Translations under genes and position numbers: made by a program
Shown: one piece after another, positions 12,412 through 24,400 of the stretch
Layout of the letters: every line of letters begins with the position of its first letter
Position numbering within the stretch: position 1 is the first letter of the stretch
Assembly (NCBI GenBank): GCA_914767715.1
Contig: OU612068.1
Span: forward strand, 26,724,001 to 26,784,000
Source: Membranipora membranacea
Lineage: Eukaryota > Bryozoa > Gymnolaemata > Cheilostomatida > Membraniporidae
DNA: 60,000 nt
Direction of reading: 5' to 3'
The notes under the pieces: generated by a model
Seen by the model: the letters and a program-made list of their open reading frames with translations, nothing else
Told to the model about the DNA's origin: nothing
The model's database searches: none

Positions 12412-13375
12412 AGGCATTTACAGCTTCATAAAATAGTTAGCTAACATAATAAACTACGCAAAAAAAACAGAACAAAAGAAGTTAAGTCGCTTCTATTATA
12501 AATCCTAAAAGTCTTTAACAATTTTGGACTCCTGAAGAGTCTCACCCCTTGTGGATATGGCAATTTTCAGTGGATATTGACATTTGAAGATGATAAAGGT
12601 ATCCCTAGGAATCGAAGATTTCACGAAATAGATTATACAAGCTATTTACGAAGCATACACCTCCAATAAAAACCGGAGGGCTTTTTTGATTTCAAGTTGC
12701 AAATAATACACAATAGCTTAGCTCTGGTGGACAGAACAAATCTCTTGGAACTACCCAACTGTTATACTTGCTGTGGCAACACAAGCTTGATAATTTGAGT
12801 GTATCTCTATGGAGTGTCTGCTCCTCCCATTCTAGATTTCCTTCCATTTATAGACTACGCTGGGGATTCATGTGATGTTTTTAATCAAGACATTTCTTCT
12901 TTTTTCTTTCATGAAAGCGGCCAAGGGAGCAACCGCAATGCATTCTTTGGAGATTGCACCAATGGTGATAGCAGCAGTGACAAAACTGAGACATATCCTA
13001 AGTGCTTGTACTGAAGGGGAATGTATGTTATGTAAGACATTTGGTTGGTAATAAAATTTGGCGATTGGCAAGTTTAGGGTATGATGGCTCGGCTGTTACA
13101 ATAGACAATATAACCTTTCTCGTTATTAAAATAATCATTATGCTTAGATGTGATTTATAACATTTCTGTTTGCATAGGAACAAAAGGGTATTAGTTTCTG
13201 GAGCTTTCAAACCTAGTAAAAACCACATCTATTTCACTTTTAACTTTAGCGTTATCAGCAAAATTAGCAATAGCTGTATCGCCACACCAATACAGCTCAG
13301 GCCTCATTCCACGGCTTTAATATGTGGCACAAAAACCTCTTTTTCTAAACATTGTTTATTTTGCTTTGTAACTAG
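12412..13375. other. intergenic, no recognised gene
   Basis: The stretch lies between the right end of the Ginger-like element and the first exon I can support for gene C. Two short open frames overlap near 12800-13070 on opposite strands. Neither shows a known motif or splice context. Upstream exons of gene C could be hidden here. Confidence 0.4.
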
Positions 13376-16300
13376 GGATGGATACTGCTTCGACCAGGTC
13401 AACAAGCACCTCAATGTCTCTCAAGTTTGACTTAGAGTCAGAAGTGACAACTCACGAGGAGTCAAATAGAAAATTACGAAATCATGTAAAAAAAGATTTG
13501 GGTAATACCTTCTCACAATCTGTTGAAGCCCTCACACTGGGTAAGTAAGTCTTGCTTAGTGTTTTTTTTTGGTCAGAATTCATTGCGATCATATCCATTC
13601 CGTATCATATCATATCATTCCAAATCTTAGGTCATTGGATTTGAGGAAACACACTACCTTTTTTTTTCTTCTTATTGAGGATGTCTATTTATATGCCTGC
13701 ATCGAATGATACAGAATTTTTTACAGTGTTGGGTGAGATTGCGATGCGCTTTGTGGTAAATGTTGCTGCCGCTGGTGTGCTGTCACTGGTGTGCTACAAT
13801 TAGTGTAATGCTGCTGTGTGCTGCCGCAGATATCTGCCAAGGGTTCCCATATACTTGACCACATTTTTAAAAATTGTTTTACTTGGCTTGATGACCAGTA
13901 GAATAACTTTTGTAAGCTGACATTTGTACTCCATCTAGATAGATCAACAAGGTATATTAATCAACTTTTGTTACTTGCTGTTCGCAATCATATCAATTTG
14001 CCTACTACTGACTAAAGGGAACAGCAGTTTGCAAGTTATGAATACAATGTTATTCGTGCTACGTACATTGATCTGTTTGTTCTGTTCTGTATGGTAAATG
14101 CTTTTGACTGCTTCTTTATGATGATGAGGTTTCAAGATATTGCTGTGGATAACGTTTTATTCAACCACACTGAACAAATGCATTGTATAACATTTCGCTT
14201 GGTAGAAACCGAATCAAGGCAACGCAGCAACTTCATAACATTTGATAGCCACCTAACTGTGGCGTCTCCATTATCTTCATCTGAGTGTGACCCGACAGGG
14301 TCTTCTAATGAAGCATCAGGTCTGGAGGCAGAAAATATAAACCATCCAGCCTCATTAACAGAGGAGAACAAGGCCCCTGAACCACTGCATCATCCAAAAG
14401 TTGACTTACGAGGCTGCATGAAGGTCAAGAACTGCATAATTAGAATCTTACGTGGCGATTTGACTAAGCATTCAGCTGAGGCTATCGTGAGCAGCCATAG
14501 GGGTGAGTCTGTTGACCCAACTTGTGATTATCCCTGTGAAGGACTTCCTGTGTTTGTTACTTTGTTACTCAAATCGCCCAGTGGGCTCTTTTTAGACTGA
14601 GCGGTGAAATGATAAGTTGCTGTCAATTCACACTCAGTGAATCAACATCAAAAATTCATATTTCAACTCTGCATTACTTTCTAATAAAAGCCATTTATTC
14701 GGTTTTAGGTATGGTGAACTATATGATCAGGCATAAGACATCCACTGAAAAAGTTTGGAATATCAAAATGCTAAAGGGTAAGGTTCAGGAATTCAACTAT
14801 TCTTTAATTAAAGAAGAGTTCAACTGACCAAGTGTAACACTGTATCCCAGCCAAGACTCGAGTATACAATTAGGCTTATTGAATATAATCTGACCTATAA
14901 TAACCCATCTGGAAAGAGATTTCCACTCTGTACTGTGACTTTGGTGAAGCCTCCTGGCATTCATAGGTCGTTTAAATAATCCAGTGACAGCTAAAGAGCC
15001 ACCATTGTAAACCAATTGCCAATTACTTTGCACTGATTGTTAAGATTTAGTGGGAAGCCACTCTTGAATAAGTGTTGTGCACCATAGGACTGCCGCAGTT
15101 CCTGATTTTGGGCTTGGTGCGAGTGGGGGGTGGGGGGTGGGAAGGATGGAAGCTCTATTTGCTTTGCAATTCTGAGTTTTTAAGTAAACATGATTTTTAA
15201 CTATTCAAGTTTTTCACAATTCCCATACTACAAACTATTACCAGTAGGGGATAAGAGAAGATAACTCAAATGTGTGCGGAATAGGCGATATAGTTGTCTT
15301 CTCTTCTCCCCTACCGGTTATAGTTTGTAGTATGGGAATTGTGAAAAACTTGAATAGTTAAAAATCATGTTTACTTAAAAACTCAGAATTGCAAAGCAAA
15401 TAGAGCTTCCATCCTTCCCACCCCCCACCCCCCACCCACACCAAGCCCAATATCAGGAACTGCGGCAGTCCTATGTTGTGCACATCTGACCAAATATACA
15501 AATCGATTGAGTCATCTTTGTTTTAGGGCAACAACACGGAAAACTCCTGATCACCAGCTCAGGTAGAATGGCGTCCAAGTATTTGTTTACCTTACATTTC
15601 AATACATTCTACACTGACCGAGATTTTTTGACCGCCCATACTGAGATGATTCAACTCTGCCTCACTCAGTGTGATAGTTTGGCAGCAAAATCTATTGCTT
15701 TCCCGGCACTTGGAACAGGCAAGTCTCCACCAAACCTGCAAATGAGGCGCCTCGCAAAATAATTCTTTCCATTCACAAAATTAGGCTGTCTATGTCTGAG
15801 CATCAACCACAATGTAAGATGTAGCTGAATTCAGCTGTAATCAGCATATTTCGGCCTATAAAGAATACATAAATTACATCCAACTTGTTTGTTAATTTGT
15901 TTAGAATTGTGGCAGTATTTATTTTGAACAGAGTTTCTTTGGATAGAGGATTTTATGGCCCAAGCAGCGATGGTTAAGTGCCTGGTGAATCAATTCATCT
16001 AAAGCATTTCACTCTCATTCAGCTTTGGAAAGTCAGTTAACTTATACACCCTGTTTTTGACAGGTCCATGTGGGGTAGTGACTCTGTTTTAAGCTGATCC
16101 TTTTTGCACATATCGATCAGCACAGCAATCAAGAAATTTAAAAATCTCTAGATCTGCCCTTCTAAAAAGAGAACTTTATGCTTATATATCAACTGGCCAA
16201 TCTAACAATGATATTGATAAACATCAACAAATTTGATGACACAGCAGTCTAGTCTAACATAAGCAAAAGTGGTTGAGATCCTTGACGTGAAAGATGCTCA

Positions 16301-16528
16301 AATGTTAGAAAAACAACAATTCGTTGATCTTCTTTCTATATATTGATAGGTGGATATTACCGGCCCCCTGCGTTTATGGCTAGGCTGCTAATCGAAGCTA
16401 CCCTGGAATACTTCAAAGCAGCACCGACCTCCACCATTGAGCTAGTAGATATAGTGATATATCATCATGAAGTCATCCCATATTATTTACATAAACTGAA
16501 TATAGTTTCACAAAAGCTATCAACATAG
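13376..16528 (+). CDS. gene C: macro-domain protein, PARP14-family fragment
   Basis: Five exons fit splice sites and frame: 13376-13540, 14137-14502, 14709-14777, 15527-15718 and 16350-16528, all joined in phase 1. The first two encode a Ser/Thr- and acid-rich lead-in whose ITFDSHLTVASP segment resembles module-end exons of genes A and B. The rest make one macro domain: IIRILRGDLTKHSAEAIVSS, then LLITSSGRMASKY, then SIAFPALGTG, and GGYYRPPAFMARLL. Macro domains bind ADP-ribose. Here the usual IVNAAN is IVSSHR, so the ligand-contacting Asn is missing and binding may be weak or lost. Intron 4 uses a GC donor (AG|GCAAGT). An hAT-like MITE sits in intron 3. The last exon runs into a TAG; no WWE or PARP exon follows, so this may be a truncated gene. 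The true start is unknown, and the first exon is the least certain. Confidence 0.65.
15083..15475. mobile_element. hAT-like MITE, near-perfect foldback, 393 bp
   Basis: Left and right arms of about 180 bp are inverted copies, from cataggactgccgcagttcc to its complement, with a loop of about 35 bases near 15264-15298. The direct repeat TTGTGCAC flanks it at 15075-15082 and 15476-15483. An 8-bp target duplication is typical of hAT (also P) transposons. There is no coding capacity. It lies in intron 3 of gene C and ends 51 bases before the acceptor-bounded exon at 15527. Confidence 0.9.
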
Positions 16529-16862
16529 ATATAAAAACATTTTTATATCTATGGCTATCAACCAACCTTGATATGACTCAACTTTGATGCAACAATGAAG
16601 TTAAACTTAATTTGGAGGCCAACTATAAAGCTGTCAGTACCAAAAATGGGCACTTGAGATATCTAGTTATATTCAGCCAGCCGCAGAAGTCAGAGGGTGT
16701 AGATAGATATGAAAACAAATGCACCCAGTAACCTCCATGGTATTTAATAGTCACGAGCATACACAACGAGCAGAGAGACGCAGAAGTGATCCATCAAAGA
16801 TGTAACGAAGACAACCGGAGCATGCTAATCCAGTCATCAAATAGGAATTCCAGTGACGCAGT

Positions 16863-16962
16863 AATTTGGTTTTCCAACACGTCATAGTACCAAGTACCAA
16901 GTAATCTTCAGGAATTTGGTTTTCCAAAACGTCGTAGTACCAAGTACCAAGTAATCTTCAGG
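16863..16962. repeat. two-copy 50-bp tandem repeat
   Basis: Two adjacent copies start aatttggttttccaa and include the internal duplicate gtaccaagtaccaagtaatc. They differ at about two positions, which suggests a recent duplication. Confidence 0.85.
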
Positions 16963-17597
16963 GTGACACGGAAGTAATTAATCATGGAGTAACAACAACA
17001 AAGTCAGCCCAAAAATAGAACAATAAATTCCAGAGGGTGGACTGAGAAACAGCAGCAATATACCACGTGACGTGACCACAGAACGGCTTCATATAACAAA
17101 GCAACAAGAGACACTAATCCACTAATCCGCTGACAGCTAATCAACGACAACAAGCAGAGTCAGCACAAAAATCGGCACCTATTTAAAGGCCGAAATTTTG
17201 AACAGTAAATCAGTACAGTTTAATTCTTTGAGCAGCACAGTCAACTTTTTACATAGCTAGTAAAAGATATTATAATTTTGATTTAATAAATACTAGTTTT
17301 AAATCAGAGATCTTTGTTGGAACGCTAAAACTAAAGTGGAGTCTAGGGACCAATATATACTGTGAGTATCATTTTTTTATAGGTATCAAGACAATAAACC
17401 ATAACTTTAGTGAATATACTGTTGTAGTTGATTTCTATGCATATAGTAATTGGCAAAGTAATTAGGGACAGTTCGTCAGGTACTCAGACGTTAGGTCATA
17501 TTCACTAAGAGTTTATAAGACAATTTTGCAATCAACTAAAGTAAGTCGTTGTTAATTGTTACTATAAACAGGATTCAAAATTAACTTTAGGAGGTTT

Positions 17598-17910
17598 AAT
17601 CATTGTAACCCACCGCTAAACGCAGGTATTTCGCGTAGGTGCTCATATCAAAGTCGGAAATCATTGTGACCCACCGTAAAATGCATGTAATTCGCGTTGG
17701 TGCTCATATCAAAGTCGGAAATCATTGTGACCCACCGTAAAACACATGTAATTCGCGTTGGTGCTCATATCAAAGTCGGAAATCATTGTGACCCACCGTA
17801 AAACGCAGGTAATTCGCGTTGGTGCTCATATCAAGTCGGAAATCATTGTGACCCACAGTTAAACGCAGGTTATTCGCATCTGTGATCATATCAAGTCGGA
17901 AATCATTGAG
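17598..17910. repeat. minisatellite, about five copies of a 60-62 bp unit
   Basis: Each unit contains cattgtgacccaccgtaaa, then taattcgcgttggtgctcat, then atcaaagtcggaaat. The inner copies are nearly identical and the outer ones diverged, with single-base length changes. The motif ttcgcgt keeps CpGs in an AT-rich setting. No spacer diversity is present, so this is a direct tandem array. Confidence 0.9.
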
Positions 17911-18974
17911 AAGTATCATTGAGAACTATTGTTAAAGCAGAACAGAAGTAATTAGTCGTCATATTTGCTTGGGGGTTAAATAGATTAAGTTTCGGAATAA
18001 TAGTTTAGGATTAGATTCTGGTGTTTTAAAGAAGTGGGACGCTACCGATTTAAGATAAGATACCTCTAATCTGTGAAACATTAATTCAACATTGAATATA
18101 GAAATTGAACATCAATTTTAGAGTGACCACAGACTGATACCTCTTTCCTTCACTAGAAATTGGGTTGGAGTCTTTAGCTAATTTAACTTGGCTAAGAGGC
18201 CTGTGATACTGATACACCGCCTTGATTACCTGATTGGGCTTCCAGGCACTATACAGAGATCAAGTAGGTGTCATAATTAAAATCAGTCACCAAAGTTGAA
18301 TAACAAAAATATCAAACGTACCTGAACACATTCATAAATAGTGATTGTGTCGTACTAACATCTAAGGATAATATTGACTTTGTGGTGTAAGAGCATTGTC
18401 TCAAATCTCATCAACAGTTTTACTGTTAGAACAAGACAGGGGTCTTAGCAGGTTATCGGCAGGAACCTTTCTTAAACAACTTGAAGGCAACTTCTAGTGA
18501 AGCTAAGAAGAGGTCAGGCTCAATAACAACCCCTTAGTAAATTGCTTTGTGGAGTAGTGGGAACCAGCTGTTCGTCACTAGAAATTAATAAGTTAAATAC
18601 CTCGTACTCACCAGAGTGCTAGTATTACCAATTGGAACCACGTTTTAATAGATTTGAGCGATCTTGTCTTTCTTCAGTGCATGAAAGAGGAGGTAACTCC
18701 AAATTAGAACTACAAATAAATTACACAACAATAAAGTGACATTTAGAAGTGTCCGGAGTGCAAGATTTAAAACCATTACTAGAACCATAGTTAGAACCAA
18801 ATTAAAAGTAGGACGGTTATAGAACAACTATACATACTAATAGTACACGGCATATACTTTAGTATAGGATAGTACCAATTCCGTTCCTCACAGCATATAC
18901 TCTATATGCACAGTGAGTGAGTTCAAATTCCGTTCCTCACAAAGCTACAAAAATTACAGGAAATATAAACTTAC

Positions 18975-19115
18975 ATAATATGTATATGGTAACACATAAT
19001 ATGCTAACACATAATATGTTAACACATAATTCATGTTCACTATAAATAAATATAAACTATAAATATATGATAACTAACATAAATATGTTAACACATAATG
19101 TATATGCTAACACAT
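18975..19115. repeat. AT-rich array of a 13-14 bp motif
   Basis: The motif taacacataatatg and variants recurs at least six times, interrupted by ataaatataaac segments. It is a low-complexity tandem repeat. Confidence 0.75.
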
Positions 19116-19677
19116 ATATACTTTTATACCATCTATATACAGCTTTCAGAACTACTGCCCCTGCCTTAGAACTGCTAGTTTAGTAAGTCTGAGTTTTGGC
19201 ATGACATCAAACAAGCAGCTACTTTTGTTTACTTCCAAAACAAAAAAAGTAGTTGTGTGAAAAGGCTAGGAGATGGCACTATGCAACTAACAGGAGTAGC
19301 TCCTTCATTTATTGATCAACAAATTGTTCCACTGGGTTTTACCTCCCAAGAACCTAGAGTTTTAATGTACATATTATTAAACAGCCGATAATTGACCTGA
19401 AGTTTGAGTTTGCGATTAAGCATCACTTTAGCTGATCTGCGATAGTTGAGTGGGAGCTGAGAATCTGCTTAGGCTATTATATGTGTGTATATCATAGACA
19501 TCTGGAGTTACAAGTATGTACACAAATTCCAGATGGAAATGCAGCCCTGTTATAATGTTGAATGTCGCCCGTTGATTCACAGCTAGCTCTAACCATTCTC
19601 CTATATAGTTAGTGTCATCTACAGCAAGCTCAGGAAGCCAATGGTGGCCGCAAGAAAACACTCAGATGGATATGTGA

Positions 19678-19887
19678 ATGCATAAATTTGGTATAGCTTC
19701 TTACACACTGTGGTCCACAGTTGTACACTTAGGCATTTGCATTGAAGGAAAAATTGCACGCCTGCCATATACTCCTAAAAAGTCTGACGGTGATGAGTAC
19801 AACTGTGGTCTGCCCCATGTGATGTTGACCACAGCTTTAATGGGTAACTTACTAACCGATGACTTTTCTGCTGATATGTATTTATAA
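19678..19887 (+). pseudogene. piggyBac-like transposase fragment
   Basis: The 69-codon frame reads HKFGIASYTLW near its start and GLPHVMLTTALMGN then DDFSADMYL at its end. These resemble the piggyBac core motifs HKxGxKxW, GLGxxVVxxL and DNFxTSxxL. It has no partner segments, so it is a relic. The match was judged by eye and could be chance, though the three blocks fall in the right order and spacing. Confidence 0.45.
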
Positions 19888-20206
19888 ATAGAGTAAAAAG
19901 CACAACTTGTTCAAAAAGTGAGGATGAAAAATAAGAACCTTTCTTCACAGATTTTGACTCTTTGCTGCCATGGTCTCCAAATCAGAAAACATGCATGACT
20001 CACACTCATTAGTGAGCTGGGCAAAGTAAAACATCGATATACTGCTCTAGTTTAGCCAAGGGAGTCATGACTTTGGTCTAGACCCTGAAAATTTTATAGT
20101 CATTACACTATGCAGTCAAAGGTCAGTTTCAAACCTAATACTTAACTCAAACTTCACTTTGCCATGAGAGAAATAGGACTAATAAGTATTAATAAAGACC
20201 AAATGT

Positions 20207-21463
20207 TTACATAAACTTAATGATGTACTCAGGATATGCAGCGACATCATGAAATACAACATAGATTCCTGGAGTTTGCACATTATCCACAACCGAGTCA
20301 TACTGAATAACAGCGTTCTTGTATGGAGCAGCCTTCAGCCCTTTTGCTCCCTGCGTCCAATCACCAGTTATAACTCTTGTCTGTATTATATACCTTTCAT
20401 TACTAGCGTTTGGTATGGCATAGTTGTAGGAGTAGCTCGAATCACGAGCAAAGTAGGATCCAACTCCATACACCACAGCTGTTAATGAGGAAAGGTTTTT
20501 TCAACATTACAAATATAAAATTTTTTTTATCAAGCAGTTTCATCATTCCGTTTTAGCATAAATAAACTAGAATTAGTGCTCTGCATGGTTATTATCTATC
20601 CTCAGTGGCTAATTGCAAATATAATAATATATTATTTTCATATCATAATCATTTTTTCTTATGACGTTACTACAATAACACACTCCACTGACCATTCCTT
20701 CCTGCGAGCCCTCTGTCAAACTTTCCCGCTGTTATTTTTGACACGGTGTCCTGATCTGTACCATGCCACAGTGGGGTTGTGTCCACCTGATCCTCTTTTT
20801 TACTCAGCTTCTTGGCGACATCTTTTCTCAAGAGGAGGTACTGTTGATACCGAGTTGGGTTCTGTACCCTTCTTATCTAAAGAACAAAGACACTCTTGAC
20901 ACTACTGAAAAAGTCATGACCAAGTTTAGACTGCACGTCGCATCCAAACTTGAACGCTCAACTGGTAAGCTCTTAATGTAAGACTAAAGGCTTTTTCAGT
21001 GTTTTATAACTCAGTCCTCACACCATAGTCTTATTATATATTGAGACTATAGCTCAGACAATCGGCATTCTTATAGTTATGCAGTCCTGTGTCTTCAAAC
21101 AGTTGAGCACCCCAAAACCCACAATGTCATGCTTCAGGCATCCAACCAAGAGTAGACACCGAAATTTATCAAGCCCAGCTAATAGAGCTGTTTTGAAATT
21201 ACTATACAGGAACTGCAAGGATGCCCACTTATTTAGACTTTCTCAGAAACATATGAAATAACAAGGTACTGCTTGTTATACATGAAGGCTTAGTGAACAG
21301 CCAGCTGGTTTACATACCTCTAGTATTTGTGTTTGGGCAGCCCCAATAGTTCGATTGAAATTAGCTTCAACTTCATTGAACTCTGGTGAGCCAGGGGTGA
21401 CAACAAGCTCCTGATAGGTATCATGTGGCTGTACCCAAGTCTTCGGCATGTCTGCCACAAGAT
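20207..21463 (-). other. gene A exons 24-26: PARP catalytic domain
   Basis: Exon 24 starts the fold (MPKTWVQPHDTYQELVVTPG, FNEVEANFNRTI). Exon 25 has VQNPTRYQQYLLLRKDV and the NAD-binding His in PLWHGTDQDTVSKI, then FDRGLAGRNG. Exon 26 has VYGVGSYFARDSSYS with the second triad Tyr and ends FHDVAAYPEYIIKFM. The third position, Glu in polymerising PARPs, falls on Ile in YIIKF by alignment with PARP14/15 (YLITF). An H-Y-I triad predicts mono-ADP-ribosylation. The protein ends one residue after this strand, typical of the PARP14 subfamily. Confidence 0.92.
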
Positions 21464-24400
21464 CTGCAAGAGAAGCAATAAGTCTGGTCATTGTGTTCAG
21501 CAACTCAGAACTGTAACTACTATCTAAGTGGCCGAAAATCAAGGTCAGATTTCATGCGTGATTTCTTACAATTCAATTCAGGTACACATTAAGGTAACAG
21601 GAACTAACTGTCTTCTTCATCAAGAAGTACCTTTAGGTTTGCTGAGGTCATCTCTGATAACTCCAAACTGATTCCCTTTGTCACTTCCAGTCATAGCGTT
21701 CATGTCAATAACTACTTGAGAGTTGTCATCAGTGTAATATTTGAACTTAGCATTGGGATTTTTGGCATATGTCTCCTCTAGTAGCTGATATAAAGATAGA
21801 GAAAAGGAATTTTATATTGATTATATTTATTTTATAATTCTATATAGGTACTTTCCGCCCCCCCCCCCCCCCTTAAAATTTATTAGCAGCTGGATATTTT
21901 TTCGATGTGCAGATCGTTTTTCAACGGGATTAGTGTCACAGTAGCCCAGGTTTCTCTGATATTTGTTGATGAACTGAGGTATTTGAAAGTTTTCAAGATG
22001 ATGCAAATAATTTTGCTTGATATAAGCATTAACTTCAGAGGAATAATTATAAATTAGAATTTATACAATCAAAATCTAACCTTACTCATCCTCAAAGATA
22101 ACCAACCAGATAATAGAGAGTTTTCTGAGCTCTGATTTAGGCCTCAATTCGGAGTTGTCCTCTCTCCAGTTTGGTACTTTTAACCCACGCCGCATAGAAA
22201 AATGTGCTGAAAGAGGGTTATCTTGAAAACCGCTTATGATAGGATAAAAATGATTTTTGATTCAGAGTCTGCACCATTGAAAACCCTGTGAGACAGGCCA
22301 AATCATTGGAGCCTTGAATGTTGATAAATCTTAATTTTAGTGACGAAACTCATGAAAAATTCTGCCAAATTGTCCGCAAAACAGGCAGAAAATGCTATAA
22401 TTGACTATCCAATTACGAAAATTATTTACCACTAGGGTTAGCTTGAAAAACACTTATAAAAGGATAAAAATTGTTTTTTGATTCAGAATCTGCAACATTG
22501 AAAACTCATATGGACATAGTTTGGTAAATAATTTTAGTAATTGGATAGTCAATTATAGCATTTTCTGCCTGTTTTGCGGACAATTTGGCAGAATTTTTCA
22601 TGAGTTTCGTCACTAAAATTAAGATTTATCAACATTCAAGGTTCCAATGATTTGGCCTGTCTCACAGGGATTTCAATGGTGCAGACTATGAATCAAAAAT
22701 CATTTTTATCCTATCATAAGCGGTTTTCAGGATAACCCTCTTTCAGCAGGGTTTTCCTATGCAGCGTGGGTTAAAAGTATATAATAAAGGTTTGATGCTT
22801 TCAATTCACTGGTTGAATTCATCCTAGAGCGCCACTATGTTCACGTAGTTGAACTTCATTCATCAATTCACTATCATAAATCTAACATACTCATGATCAT
22901 CATGAGCATTTGTTCACCATATTTGTTGATGTATCAAAATTCTTAGGTTTTCCCTCTCTGTCTGTGTACTTCCACCGCACAGCTGTAGCCAACAGTGCCT
23001 CTTCCTTTCTCTTACAGATCCATTTATCGATATCCTTGAGCTCTTTAGTGATAAGATCAGACATGCTGCTTACATCTTTTGGCAGCCCGCTGACCTTTAT
23101 GTTAGCCAACCTCGGGTTTATATCCAACAATACATGCAATCTGCTGGCTTCTCTGTCCAGTGCCGATATCTGACAAATGTATGATATGGAGAGTTAGATA
23201 ATATGTTGAACCTTATAGTATACCTAGAAGAGTTTTTATATTTGAGACCTATTCATTTTCATATGCAAGAAAAAATACCACAAATCTGATACCAATTATC
23301 GACACGTATACAATGCACACATCATTCAATACATCTGAAAGGCAGTGAAACTGGCATTTGAAGTATGTCTGATATTGAGCTAAGTAATCAGCTTAGATTG
23401 ATAGTGCACTTTTGCATGTGTTCCACCTACCAATATTACAGAGGATATCGCCTGACAGCTCAATTTAGGTGAGATTCCGTGGTAAAGGCTTCAATCATAC
23501 ATAATGTTGCGTGCTCAATTGAGTTGAAAATGCAGCTACAAAGTATGACTTTTTGAGGTATTTTTAGATTTTTTTATGAGGTATTCGATCATTATAAATT
23601 ACCCTCTCTCCCCATTAGCCTCTTGCCTCTGCAACAAATTGTCATCCAATACTGACACCAAAATAGGAAGAGGGAAATGGGAAGGAGAGGGCAATGCCAA
23701 ATGACTGAATAAATCCTAAAAATGGCTAAAATTACCTCAAAAAGTCATACTTTGCAGCTGCCTTTTCAGCCCAATTGGGCCCACTTTTACATTTGCTGGC
23801 AGATTCTGACAGAGTGACACCTTTTGCCATGGAATGTCACCTGATTCGAGCTGCCGGACAATATCCTGTTGACATCGGTGGGTGAAACGCGACGCAAAAG
23901 CGTACTATCAATTTTTACCAAAATTTTTACCAAAATATATGAAATTACTTGCAGGGTACAAACAAATAGACCAACATGTAGTTCTAGAATGTTCAGCAGA
24001 GCAGATGTACTTACCTGTTCCGGTCTGAGTTTTCTGATAAGCTCTTTATCATCTTGATAAGTCGCCTTTTTGTTCCACATGGTTATCATAGCCTTCTCTG
24101 ATTTCTGCTCTAGCTCCCTTTTACATTGCTCAATGTCGGAGTATTTCTCAGCATATATATCCAGCCTCACCATGTCTTCTCTTATTGGGCTAGCTGCTCC
24201 TGAGGGAGAGAATCCTTGAGCACCTCTGCTTGCTCCTTCAGCTTTATACCCACCTCCACTATCTGAAAATAATTGAGATGAATTTGATAAACTAAATGAT
24301 TATGCTTTGATCATAGGAGATACATTAAATGTTATCTATTGGGTCAGACAAGAAATTAAGGTAAGTGGTCATTTCGGGGGTGTGCGTCGCCAATTTCACG

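Larger units (their letters stand above)
16529..19677. other. repeat-rich spacer between convergent genes C and A
   Basis: No gene is supported here. It holds the tandem repeats listed separately and a repeated motif aattccgttcctcac at about 18879 and 18928. A TATA-like tatttaaa near 17180 precedes sequence of solo-LTR style, but no matching second LTR or primer-binding site was found. Confidence 0.45.
21631..24262 (-). other. gene A exons 21-23: coiled linker and WWE domain
   Basis: Exon 21 carries a Gly/Ser-rich start (DSGGGYKAEGASRG) and a charged helical stretch (KYSDIEQCKRELEQKSEK). Exon 22 continues as helix and enters the WWE domain at VRWKYTDREGKPKNFDTST. Exon 23 completes it with KFKYYTDDNSQVVIDMNAM and FGVIRDD. 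WWE domains bind iso-ADP-ribose or ADP-ribosylated ligands and precede the catalytic domain in PARP11-14. Here intron phases switch from 1 to 0, so this part is outside the shuffled array. Confidence 0.85.

Noticed and set aside
12799-13071. Overlapping open frames on both strands
   Set aside because: No motif, no splice fit and no similarity to neighbouring genes.
17598-17910. CRISPR-like array
   Set aside because: The units are contiguous near-identical direct repeats with no variable spacers, in a eukaryotic genome.
16700-18600. LTR retrotransposon or solo LTR
   Set aside because: A TATA-like site is present, but no second LTR, primer-binding site, target duplication or gag-pol remnant was found.
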